A stretch of DNA of 38,598 bases from Candidatus Scatousia excrementigallinarum (lineage in GTDB: Bacteria; Cyanobacteriota; Vampirovibrionia; Gastranaerophilales; Gastranaerophilaceae), in contig DVIU01000117.1 of NCBI GenBank assembly GCA_018711035.1, forward strand, positions 1 through 38,598, read 5' to 3'. Positions 1 to 8,558 of the stretch are shown here, one piece after another (the stretch's first letter is position 1; each line of letters starts with the position of its first letter). The position numbers and the translations under genes were made by a program. Under the pieces are notes generated by a model that had not been told where the DNA came from, searched no databases, and worked only from the letters and a program-made list of their open reading frames with translations.

Positions 1-1
1 A

Positions 2-751
2 TTTGAATCAGAAAATAGCATTAGTGATTATGATATTCTTGCACAAGAGTGTTCAAAAATATTAGAATCGCAAAATTCGGATAATTTGGATGAACTTTTT
101 ATCTTAGGAGGCTCATCCGGTGGTGCAAGACCAAAGATTTTAACATCAATTGACAACGAGGATTGGATTATTAAGTTTCCTTCCTCATCTGATCCTAAAA
201 ATATTGGGGAAAAAGAATATCAATATTCCTTATGTGCAAAAAATTGCGGAATAAATATGACGGAAACAAGGCTTTTTCCCTCAAAAATTTGTTCAGGATA
301 TTTTGGGATAAAAAGGTTTGACCGCAAAAATGGTAAAAAAGTTCATATGGTATCCGCAAGCGGGCTGTTAGAAACAAGTCACAGGTTTCCTAATCTTGAT
401 TACAATACATTGATGAAATTAACACTTGAATTAACAAGAAATTATCAGGATATTGAACAGTTAATCAGGTTAATGTGCTTTAATGTGTTTGCACATAACA
501 GAGATGACCATTCAAAGAATTTTTCTTTTCTTTTTGATGATACAAAAAAAGAATGGCATTTATCTCCTGCGTATGATTTGACTTATAGTTTTTCATTTAA
601 TGGCGAACACGCAACAACAATCAACGGAGAAGGCAAAAATCCGACTTTAGATGATATTCTAGCTGTAGCAAAAAATATAGGACTCAAGGAAAAACTAGCA
701 CAAGATATTACATTAGATATTCAGGAAAAATGTTCAAAATTATTCAATTAA
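2..751 (+). CDS. HipA-like serine/threonine kinase, C-terminal part (5'-truncated by window edge)
   Basis: Frame is open upstream of the listed ORF to position 2; GGSSGGARPKI Gly-rich segment, FDRKNGKKVHMVSASGLL, NVFAHNRDDHSKNFSFL and SPAYDLTYS motifs typical of HipA-family C-terminal domain. Confidence 0.85.
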   Translation, partial: FESENSISDYDILAQECSKILESQNSDNLDELFILGGSSGGARPKILTSIDNEDWIIKFPSSSDPKNIGEKEYQYSLCAKNCGINMTETRLFPSKICSGYFGIKRFDRKNGKKVHMVSASGLLETSHRFPNLDYNTLMKLTLELTRNYQDIEQLIRLMCFNVFAHNRDDHSKNFSFLFDDTKKEWHLSPAYDLTYSFSFNGEHATTINGEGKNPTLDDILAVAKNIGLKEKLAQDITLDIQEKCSKLFN

Positions 752-820
752 TCTCATCTTTTTGTGTATTTAATCTTTGAACAAAAGTTTCTTTATAATG
801 ATGTTTAGGGTTTATGAAAA

Positions 821-1738
821 ATGATTGATTACGATGGTTTACTGAAAAAAATTCCAAGGGTAAAGAAAATTCTCGATGATGGCTCCAACAGCACCCTTTA
901 CCACTATACAAAGCCTGAAAAGCTCCTTAGTATTTTGGAATCCGGCACCGTACGATTTTCCAATGCACTTTATCTTAATGATAAGGAAGAAGTTACTTAC
1001 TCCTACAGGCTTATTGTAAATCTTATAGACGAAATTCCGCAGCTTAATCCTGAATTATTCTCCAGGATTAAGGAACACTTCTACAAAAAGTACAAAAATA
1101 TAATAGACGGCGACGACAGCTTTTTAAATAAATACGAGTATTATACAATATCATTTTCCACGGACAGCGATAATCTTACATTATGGAACAACTATTCCAA
1201 AGGTCAGACTTATACGGGTTACAACATAGGTTTTTGCAAGAAAGATTTAATTGCAGATATGGAGCGTCAGGGATTTCATTCTGTTTACGGAAACATTATA
1301 TATAAGCAGGAAACTCAGATAACTGTTTTGAAACTCATTTTTGAGAAATGGAACAGACAATTCGAAAAGCAGCTCAGCACTAAGAAAACTCAGAAAAATC
1401 TCGAAAAATGTCAGGATATATTATTTGAATTAATTGATATTTTAAGCATAATTAGTTTATTTTTCAAAAACCCGCATTTTAAAGACGAAAAAGAATACAG
1501 GATAATATTCATAAGCAATTTCAGCCCAACTTCTTACAAGCAAACGAAAATATTTGAAAAGAACGGTTTATTTATACCGTATATAGAATACAAGTTTTTA
1601 AAACGAACGGTGAGTTCAATAAACATCGGGCCGACGCTTGATGAAAATATATTCTACACAAGCACTTGCCGGATGCTTGCTAACTTCGGATATGAAAAGA
1701 AAACAATTAACCGTTCAAAAATACCTTTAAGATATTAA
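821..1738 (+). CDS. DUF2971 family protein
   Basis: LYHYTKPEKLLSILESGTVRFSNALYLNDKEE ... SFSTDSDNLTLWNNYSKG ... FKDEKEYRIIF pattern typical of DUF2971. Confidence 0.75.
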   Translation: MIDYDGLLKKIPRVKKILDDGSNSTLYHYTKPEKLLSILESGTVRFSNALYLNDKEEVTYSYRLIVNLIDEIPQLNPELFSRIKEHFYKKYKNIIDGDDSFLNKYEYYTISFSTDSDNLTLWNNYSKGQTYTGYNIGFCKKDLIADMERQGFHSVYGNIIYKQETQITVLKLIFEKWNRQFEKQLSTKKTQKNLEKCQDILFELIDILSIISLFFKNPHFKDEKEYRIIFISNFSPTSYKQTKIFEKNGLFIPYIEYKFLKRTVSSINIGPTLDENIFYTSTCRMLANFGYEKKTINRSKIPLRY

Positions 1739-1742
1739 ATAT

Positions 1743-1774
1743 ATAAAGAGCAGACACAACAGCCTGCTCTTTAT
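1743..1774 (+). terminator. Hairpin terminator after DUF2971 gene
   Basis: ATAAAGAGCAG-(10 nt)-CTGCTCTTTAT, perfect 11-bp stem directly after the stop codon. Confidence 0.7.
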
Positions 1775-1795
1775 CTTAGATTGGAGGAAGATTTT

Positions 1796-2251
1796 TTATT
1801 TAATTGCGAGTTTTTTTACGGATTCTTTTTCAGCATAACGTTTAGGTGCATGTATTTTTAAAACGCCGTGTTCAAGTTTTGCTTCTGCCCTGTCAATATC
1901 AATTTCCTGAGGGAAATATACCGTTCTTGAAAATTCACCGTATCTGAACTCTGATTTTTTATAACCTTTTGTATCTTCTTTTGATTCTTCTTCTTTTTTT
2001 GCATTAATAGTAATTGAGTTTTTCTCAATATCAATGTCCAAATCCTCTTTTTTAACTCCCGGTACTTCCGCCCGGACTTCATAATCCTTTTCTTTTTCAG
2101 TAATTTCAACAGGCATAGACATCTTATCAGCTTCTTGTTCAAATCCGTAATCAGGATAATAATTGTCAAAATGCCTGCTTAAAATGGAATTAATTTCATC
2201 ATTAACGGATTTGATAAAATTATCCGGTGCTTTCTTAACTAAAAATCTCAT
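1796..2251 (-). CDS. Hsp20/alpha-crystallin small heat shock protein
   Basis: PVEITEKEKDYEVRAEVPGVKKEDLDIDIEKNSITINAKKEEE ... FSRTVYFPQEIDIDRAEAKLEHGVLKIHAPK; start taken at the second Met (MRFLVKK), the ORF track starts at 2260. Confidence 0.92.
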   Translation of the reverse strand: MRFLVKKAPDNFIKSVNDEINSILSRHFDNYYPDYGFEQEADKMSMPVEITEKEKDYEVRAEVPGVKKEDLDIDIEKNSITINAKKEEESKEDTKGYKKSEFRYGEFSRTVYFPQEIDIDRAEAKLEHGVLKIHAPKRYAEKESVKKLAIK

Positions 2252-2419
2252 ACTCAACACTCCTTTCAGTTTATATCTAATCGGCTTGCCGGGTCAGCTA
2301 ATCTTTAGCGGCTCTCATCAACCACACTTATATTATTTATCCGTTTTAAAAAAAACCTTCATTTTTTAACCAAAATTTAACAATCCGACGAATTCTGCAA
2401 ATTATGATAAAATAACCCT

Positions 2420-3160
2420 ATGATTATTAACGGTTATGTGGAAAATATTAATGTAAAATATTCCGAAATGGATTACAATAAGGCTTTAAAACCATTTTCG
2501 CTTCTGAATTATCTTCAGGATATCGCAAGCAAAAATGCAGAAGATTTAGGCTTCGGTTATTCATTTATTACGCCTAAAAACATCGCCTGGTTTCTTTTAA
2601 AATATCATATGGAATTTAATAACTATCCGGTTGACGTGAAAAATTTAACTCTGAAAACTCAGCCGCGCGGATATAACAAACTTTTTGCATACAGAGATTT
2701 TGAATTTTTTGAAGGCGGCAGACTGCTCGGTCGTGCAGCAAGTGTATGGTCGCTTGTAGATATTTCAACACGCGCTCTTATACCGATAAACACAGGACTT
2801 GAAAATAACCCTAAAATGCCGGTTTATGAAAAACAGGAAGGGGATTTGAACTTTGAAAAAATCAGACCGCTGTCAAAAATCGACATTGAAAAAGAGTTTG
2901 AAGTCCGCTACAACGACATCGATGTAAACAAACATGCAAACAACGGAAACTATATTATCTGGGCTTTTGAGCCGCTGAGTTTCGACTTTAAATCATCACA
3001 TAAAATTAAAACTCTTGATATGGTTTTCAAAAAAGAAATCAAATTCGGCGAAAAACTGATTTCTCAAGTAGAAGTAAAAGACGATTTTACAACTGTACAT
3101 GTGCTTAAAAATGCAGAAAGTAAAGAAGAATTATGTCTAATTCAGTGCAGGTGGGTATGA
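2420..3160 (+). CDS. Acyl-ACP thioesterase (FatA/FatB-like double hot-dog)
   Basis: N-terminal VKYSEMDYNKALKPFSLLNYLQDIA and second hot-dog EFEVRYNDIDVNKHANNGNYIIWAFE. Confidence 0.85.
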   Translation: MIINGYVENINVKYSEMDYNKALKPFSLLNYLQDIASKNAEDLGFGYSFITPKNIAWFLLKYHMEFNNYPVDVKNLTLKTQPRGYNKLFAYRDFEFFEGGRLLGRAASVWSLVDISTRALIPINTGLENNPKMPVYEKQEGDLNFEKIRPLSKIDIEKEFEVRYNDIDVNKHANNGNYIIWAFEPLSFDFKSSHKIKTLDMVFKKEIKFGEKLISQVEVKDDFTTVHVLKNAESKEELCLIQCRWV

Positions 3161-3633
3161 TTGAATTTATAAAAGCAGAAGATATAAAAGAACTCGCGGC
3201 TCTCGCGTCAAAAATCTGGCACGAATACTGGCCTGTTATTCTTTCATCCGAACAGATTAATTATATGGTTGAAAAATTTCAGTCCGAACGAGCAATTAAA
3301 AACCAGATTGAAAATGAAAATTATACTTATTACTTTATAAACGAAAACGGAGAAAACATAGGATATTTCGGAATTTCCGATAAAAAAGATTATATCTTTC
3401 TTTCAAAATTGTATATTTATGGTTCCAATCGCCACAAAGGTATAGGAACAAAGGCTTTTGAAAAAATTAAGGAGCTGGCTGAAGGGAAAAAAATTACTCT
3501 AACTGTAAACAAATACAACTTAAATACTATCAATGCCTACAAAAAATGGGGATTTAAAATACTTGATTCGGTAGTAACCGACATAGGCAATAATTTTGTT
3601 ATGGATGATTACATAATGGAGTATTGTAATTAA
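3157..3633 (+). CDS. GNAT-family N-acetyltransferase
   Basis: YIYGSNRHKGIGTKAFEKI acetyl-CoA loop; LTVNKYNLNTINAYKKWGF; ATGA overlap with upstream stop suggests start at 3157 rather than 3133. Confidence 0.88.
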   Translation: MIEFIKAEDIKELAALASKIWHEYWPVILSSEQINYMVEKFQSERAIKNQIENENYTYYFINENGENIGYFGISDKKDYIFLSKLYIYGSNRHKGIGTKAFEKIKELAEGKKITLTVNKYNLNTINAYKKWGFKILDSVVTDIGNNFVMDDYIMEYCN

Positions 3634-3675
3634 TGTTTTTATGTTTTAATTATAAATTGAAAGGTCTCTTGAATT

Positions 3676-4809
3676 ATGAAAATACAAAACATTTCTATGC
3701 GTACAAATAACGCCGGCCGCGTGGTTTTCAGCGGCAAAATTATTGACGCCCACGCTCATGTGGGAATATTTGCAGACGGATTAAACAATACCTGTGACAA
3801 ATTCGAAGCAAGCCACTTTAACAGGATTACCGCAAATCCTGTAAATGACGGCCATGATACAGTAGAAAAAATACTTGTTTCAAACCTCAATTGTATTGAT
3901 AACGTAAGCCATGATATGGAAGGCAAGTTAAAAGAAAAAGGTCTTCAGAAAACTTTTTTAAATGAAATTGACGGCAACAGAGAAATTTTAAATATCACAA
4001 AATCAAATCCTGTCCTGAAACCTCTTGCGGTTTGCCAGCCTGACAAAACCCAAAATGCCGATAATATAAGAACAATTTTAAAAGAAGGGCAATTCTACGG
4101 ACTAAAATTCCACCCGCTTCATATGAAGCTTGCCGCCAATGACGCAAAATATGATGACTACATGAAAGTTGCAGAGCAAAATAATCTGCCATGTCTGTTC
4201 CATTGTGACGCAGCAGGATGTAAATACTCCTCACCGGAACAGATTTACGAACTTGCCAAACGCCACCCGAAAGTTCCGGTAATCCTTGCCCATCTCGGTG
4301 CCGGTGAAGATTCGCATTCAAGAGCAGTAAAAGTTCTGCTGGATTCTATCAACAAAGGCGATGCTACGATTTATGCAGACATTTCCTGGGTAGATTGCAA
4401 TTCATCTGACAAAAAAGTCATAACCGATACCCTTAAAAAACTCCAACATACAGAAAAAGGGGATATGACATCCCGTCTGTTATTCGGTACAGATGCACCT
4501 ATAGGAAGATTTGGCGCAGAAGGATTATACGACCAAAATTATTATAGTGAAAATATTAAACAGATTAAAAATTCCATTAAAAATGAATTCGGGCAAGATG
4601 GGGAAAAAATTTCCAATAAACTATTTTATGATAACGCTCAGGAACTTTTCTTCACACAAAAATTCTCACAAAAAACAAAAAAAGAATTGAAAACAAAACA
4701 CGGAATCATAATTGCTGCTGTTCTTCTTGCTGCCGCAGTGCTCGCTAATGCCCTATACAAAGGCCTTAAGAAAAAACCCGAAGAAAAAAATGCCTCACTT
4801 GTAAAATAG
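3676..4809 (+). CDS. Amidohydrolase-family metal-dependent hydrolase with C-terminal transmembrane anchor
   Basis: KIIDAHAHVG HxH motif, LKFHPLH, FHCDAAG, VILAHLG, LLFGTDAP; C-terminal HGIIIAAVLLAAAVLANALYKGLKKK single hydrophobic helix. Confidence 0.8.
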   Translation: MKIQNISMRTNNAGRVVFSGKIIDAHAHVGIFADGLNNTCDKFEASHFNRITANPVNDGHDTVEKILVSNLNCIDNVSHDMEGKLKEKGLQKTFLNEIDGNREILNITKSNPVLKPLAVCQPDKTQNADNIRTILKEGQFYGLKFHPLHMKLAANDAKYDDYMKVAEQNNLPCLFHCDAAGCKYSSPEQIYELAKRHPKVPVILAHLGAGEDSHSRAVKVLLDSINKGDATIYADISWVDCNSSDKKVITDTLKKLQHTEKGDMTSRLLFGTDAPIGRFGAEGLYDQNYYSENIKQIKNSIKNEFGQDGEKISNKLFYDNAQELFFTQKFSQKTKKELKTKHGIIIAAVLLAAAVLANALYKGLKKKPEEKNASLVK

Positions 4810-4812
4810 GGG

Positions 4813-4853
4813 TTGACAAATTGTTAGGCTTGCCTTACAATAATTTTGTAAGT
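4813..4853 (+). promoter_or_regulatory. Sigma70-type promoter with overlapping DtxR-like operator upstream of the regulator gene
   Basis: TTGACA (4813-4818) - 17 bp - TACAAT (4836-4841); spacer carries TTAGGCTTGCCTTA, resembling DtxR-family boxes (TTAGGTTAGCCTAA); near-identical copy at 6843-6803 on the minus strand. Confidence 0.75.
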
Positions 4854-4869
4854 AATTTCGGAGATAAAT

Positions 4870-5298
4870 GTGACAAAGGAAAAACTAAGTTCAAGCCTAG
4901 AAGATTATCTTGAAGTTATATATAATATAATAGATAAGAGCGAAAAAGTACGCGCAATAGATATTTCACGTGAACTTAACGTAAGCCGTGCATCCGTTAC
5001 AGAAGCATTGAAAAAACTTGCCGACAAACAGTTAATCAATTACGGAAGATACGATATGATTTCAATGACCGAAGAAGGTAAAAAGCAGGCTCTAGGTGTC
5101 ATAGAAAAACATAATACTCTGCAATATTTCTTTGAAGAAATTATGGGACTTGAACATGCTGAAGCTGCCACAACAGCTTGTAAAATAGAACATATAATTT
5201 CACAAAATGTTTTGGACAGATTCACTGCCTTGAAAAATTTTCACAAAACCAACCCCGAATATATAGAAGCATTCCAAAAATACTATAGAGACAAATAA
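4870..5298 (+). CDS. DtxR/MntR-family metal-dependent transcriptional regulator (short, no SH3-like domain)
   Basis: SLEDYLEVIYNII..., wHTH VRAIDISRELNVSRASVTEALKKLADKQLINY, metal-domain KHNTLQYFFEEIMG and ACKIEHIIS; GTG start. Confidence 0.9.
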   Translation: MTKEKLSSSLEDYLEVIYNIIDKSEKVRAIDISRELNVSRASVTEALKKLADKQLINYGRYDMISMTEEGKKQALGVIEKHNTLQYFFEEIMGLEHAEAATTACKIEHIISQNVLDRFTALKNFHKTNPEYIEAFQKYYRDK

Positions 5299-5300
5299 TC

Positions 5301-6323
5301 ATGAATACACTAAAAGTAGCAGGTAAATTTCTCGACCAGCCTATGTTGGTCGCAAAATTTCATAATGCAGTTCCGGCAATTTTAACAACAGCAGCAACAG
5401 CTTATACAGTAAAAGAGGTGTCAAACGAACCGCAGCATAAAAGAAAAAAAGCAGCCGTAAGAATAGGGGCAACAATGGCCTTAACCGTAGCTTCAGCACT
5501 TGCCGCCCCTAAAATTACAAACAAAATTTTTAAAGAGGCTGACGAAATTCCTAAAACAATGAAAGAATTAAAAATTCAGGCCTCCGGACTTGTCGAAGAT
5601 TTCCTCAAAAAAAATCACGTTGATGATAAAACAAAAGAACTTCTGGAAAAAGCCAAAACTAATGTTCTAAAATTTAAAGAAGTAAAAACTCTTTTTAAAA
5701 AATTTGAAAAAAATACCGAAGGCAAAAAACTGTTAAATAATCTGATTCCTGACCCGGAAAATATTGATTCTAAAGAAATCTTCTCTGAAATAGGCCGGCT
5801 TTCGGTATTTGGTCTGATTCCGGTGCTTGGGGGAATTACCGGCGGCATAATAGGAGATAAACTGACTACAAAAAATTGGAAAAAACGAATACCGGATAAG
5901 ATAAAAGAAGGTTCCTACCAGTACCTTGCAAATATCTTCTTATGTAACATAGGGGCAGGCGGAGCCTTAGCGATTATGGAAAAATTTAACATAAAATCAA
6001 AAGCTGCACGCGCCGGAGGAATGGTAGCCGGTATAATTACAACAGGAGTAATCGGCGGTAGTGCTATTGCAAACCTTATCGGAAATAAAATTATTAACCC
6101 TATGTTTGAACACGGTCACAAAGATAAACACAAAAAAGAACACCTTTTTGACGAACGTAAACCTGAACCTCTGGATATCGGACTCCATACGGATGATATC
6201 GCGACCGTTGCGGTAATGTCAGGCTTAAAATGGATTGAACCCGCACTGCCTTTAATGTATTCTGTATCGGGCTACAGAGCAGGAATCGGTTACAGAAACG
6301 GAAATAAAACACATAATAATTAA
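5301..6323 (+). CDS. Uncharacterised multi-pass membrane protein with His-rich loop, operonic with the metal regulator
   Basis: Starts 3 nt after the end of the regulator gene; several hydrophobic Gly/Ala-rich segments; loop FEHGHKDKHKKEHLFDERKPEPLDIGLH. Confidence 0.7.
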   Translation: MNTLKVAGKFLDQPMLVAKFHNAVPAILTTAATAYTVKEVSNEPQHKRKKAAVRIGATMALTVASALAAPKITNKIFKEADEIPKTMKELKIQASGLVEDFLKKNHVDDKTKELLEKAKTNVLKFKEVKTLFKKFEKNTEGKKLLNNLIPDPENIDSKEIFSEIGRLSVFGLIPVLGGITGGIIGDKLTTKNWKKRIPDKIKEGSYQYLANIFLCNIGAGGALAIMEKFNIKSKAARAGGMVAGIITTGVIGGSAIANLIGNKIINPMFEHGHKDKHKKEHLFDERKPEPLDIGLHTDDIATVAVMSGLKWIEPALPLMYSVSGYRAGIGYRNGNKTHNN

Positions 6324-6458
6324 CACACGATTGGAGCTTTTCCAGTGTCCGCTTTTTTGGCTTACTCCATAAGTTTGACATTCTTCTTAACTTTTGTAAT
6401 GTTAAGTGAATATTCAGAGTTTACAAAAGTATCCTGTTTCATTTGTATTTAAAATAAA

Positions 6459-6482
6459 GCTTGTCTGAAAATTCAGACAAGC
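6459..6482 (-). terminator. Rho-independent-like terminator for a minus-strand short transcript
   Basis: GCTTGTCTGA-AAAT-TCAGACAAGC perfect 10-bp stem; on the minus strand followed by TTTATTTTAAA. Confidence 0.7.
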
Positions 6483-6634
6483 GCAATCAATAGTGTTAAT
6501 AATATGATAAACAATAAGTTAGGATTTTTATTAGTTCAAATTCTATATTAGTTCTTTTTAAAGATTTCTCGCACTGGTGAATTTTATTGTAACCAAAGAT
6601 AATTCCGGGTACAAAATCCTCTTTAACAGCTTAT

Positions 6635-6775
6635 TTATTTAGCAAAATACTCGTAAGTCTGCATTTTCAGCTTATACATCCCTGAATTTGCGGCATTGAA
6701 AGTACCAAAAGGGAGCGTGATGGCTGCGCCGCCGCAATACAAACTTCTATACAGACTTACGGTATTTACTCTCAT
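6635..6775 (-). CDS. Putative 46-aa small protein (not in supplied ORF track)
   Basis: MRVNTVSLYRSLYCGGAAITLPFGTFNAANSGMYKLKMQTYEYFAK*, preceded by AAGGA 7 nt upstream of ATG, a promoter/operator upstream and a hairpin terminator downstream. Confidence 0.55.
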   Translation of the reverse strand: MRVNTVSLYRSLYCGGAAITLPFGTFNAANSGMYKLKMQTYEYFAK

Positions 6776-6792
6776 AATTTCATCCTTAATAT

Positions 6793-6843
6793 GTTAGGTT
6801 TGACTAACAAAACTATTGTAAGGCATGACTAACAATTTGTCAA
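6793..6843 (-). promoter_or_regulatory. Minus-strand promoter with two DtxR-like operator motifs
   Basis: Minus strand: TTGACA-AATTGTTAGTCATGCCT(17)-TACAAT, then GTTAGTCAAACCTAAC downstream; 4 mismatches over 41 nt to the 4813-4853 copy. Confidence 0.72.
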
Positions 6844-6923
6844 GTATTTTTATGCTATGATGTTAACAAAGTTGAAATATTTAACCCCGTCACGGCTTGT
6901 GACAAAATAATAAAGGAAAGAAA

Positions 6924-8558
6924 ATGATAACAACAAATAAATTAACCGTTAGATTCGGATCACAAACCCTGTTTGAAAATGTTTCGATAAAATTTGTACC
7001 GGGAAACTGCTATGGTGTGATAGGAGCAAACGGAGCTGGAAAGAGTACACTTTTGAGGGTTATATCAGGCGAGCTTGAACCTACATCCGGAGAGGTAAGC
7101 ATTTCAAAAGGGCAGCGAATTGCAGTCTTGAAACAGAACCATTTTGAATTTGATGAATACAGCGTAATTGATACGGTAATTATGGGTCATAAGAAGCTTT
7201 ATGACATAATGAAAGAGCGTGACGCATTATATGCAAAACCTGATTTTAGCGATGAAGATGGGATTAAGGCGGCGCATCTGGAAGAAGAATTTGCAGAACT
7301 TGACGGGTGGCAGGCAGAATCAATGGCTGCTTCTTTGTTATCGGAATTGGGAATTTCAGATGAATTGCACTATTCGCAAATGAAAGACCTTGCAGGAAGC
7401 GAAAAGGTGCGGGTATTGCTTGCGCAGGCACTTTTCGGGAACCCTGATATTCTGCTTCTGGACGAGCCGACAAACCACCTCGACATAAATACTATTACGT
7501 GGCTTGAAGAATTTTTAATTGATTTTCCTAACCTTGTCATTGTTGTATCGCATGACAGAAAATTTTTGGACAGAGTCTGCACGCATATGGCAGATATTGA
7601 TTACAAAAATATTCAGTTATACACAGGTAATTACTCATTCTGGTCTGAGGCAAGCCAGTTGATTAAAAAACAAAAAGAAGAACAGAATAAGAAAACCGAA
7701 GAAAAAATGGAAGAATTAAAGGCGTTTATTGCACGTTTCAGCGCAAATGCCTCTAAGGCAAAACAAGCGACTTCAAGAAAGAATATGCTGGACAAACTTT
7801 CTCTGGAAGAAATTAAGCCATCATCAAGACAGTATCCGAGAATAAGATTTAACTACCAAAAAATTCCCGGAAAAGACGTGCTGACCGTTGATAAACTTAC
7901 AAAATCCGTTGACGGGGAGCTTTTGTTTAAGAATTTCAGTTTTGAAGTTTATCAGGGAGAAAAAATTGCGTTTATTGCAAAAGACCCGTTAATTATTTCA
8001 ACCCTGTTTGATATTCTTGCAGGAAAAGTACAGCCTGATTCGGGAGAAGTAAAATGGGGAGTTACGGCGACTGTTTCTTATTTTCCTAAAGACAACAACT
8101 TCTATTTTGAATCAGATAAGACTATTATGCAATGGCTTGCACAGTATTCGCCTGACCAGCATGTAAACTTTTTACGCGGCTATCTTGGCAGAATGCTATT
8201 CTCCGGTGACGATGCCGATAAGAAAGTCAATGTGCTTTCAGGTGGTGAAAAAGTCCGTTGTATTCTGGCAAAAATGATGATTGAAGAATCCAACGTAATG
8301 ATTTTCGACGAGCCGACAAACCACCTTGACCTGGAATCAATTACCGCCCTGAATAACTCTATAATTGATTATACAGGAACAGTACTGTTTACATCTCAGG
8401 ATTACCAGTTTATCCAGACTGTTGCTGATAGAATTATCGAGATTTCACCGAACGGATATATAAACAGCAGAAGCAAATACGAGGATTACCTCGCAAATCC
8501 TGATATTATTAAGCGTCGAAACGACTTATACAGGATGGCTGTGAAAAAGCAGGGTTAA
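6924..8558 (+). CDS. ABC-F family ATPase (YbiT-like)
   Basis: Two Walker A/B cassettes: GANGAGKST, LLLDEPTNHLD, second cassette LSGGEKVRCILAKMMIEESNVMIFDEPTNHLD; no TM region; VIDTVIMGHKKLYDIMKERDALYA resembles the YbiT subfamily. Confidence 0.9.
   Translation: MITTNKLTVRFGSQTLFENVSIKFVPGNCYGVIGANGAGKSTLLRVISGELEPTSGEVSISKGQRIAVLKQNHFEFDEYSVIDTVIMGHKKLYDIMKERDALYAKPDFSDEDGIKAAHLEEEFAELDGWQAESMAASLLSELGISDELHYSQMKDLAGSEKVRVLLAQALFGNPDILLLDEPTNHLDINTITWLEEFLIDFPNLVIVVSHDRKFLDRVCTHMADIDYKNIQLYTGNYSFWSEASQLIKKQKEEQNKKTEEKMEELKAFIARFSANASKAKQATSRKNMLDKLSLEEIKPSSRQYPRIRFNYQKIPGKDVLTVDKLTKSVDGELLFKNFSFEVYQGEKIAFIAKDPLIISTLFDILAGKVQPDSGEVKWGVTATVSYFPKDNNFYFESDKTIMQWLAQYSPDQHVNFLRGYLGRMLFSGDDADKKVNVLSGGEKVRCILAKMMIEESNVMIFDEPTNHLDLESITALNNSIIDYTGTVLFTSQDYQFIQTVADRIIEISPNGYINSRSKYEDYLANPDIIKRRNDLYRMAVKKQG

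Noticed and set aside
1858-2169. 103-aa Lys-rich ORF in alternate frame of the Hsp20 gene
   Set aside because: Out-of-frame overlap with a strong Hsp20 call; Lys/Leu-rich artefact.
3995-4321. 108-aa minus-strand ORF within the amidohydrolase gene
   Set aside because: Antisense to conserved catalytic motifs.
6496-6630. Minus-strand open frame AVKEDFVPGIIFGYNKIHQCEKSLKRTNIEFELIKILTYCLSYY* downstream of the 46-aa sORF
   Set aside because: No start codon and no RBS; may be chance or a decayed remnant, and there is not enough evidence to call a gene.
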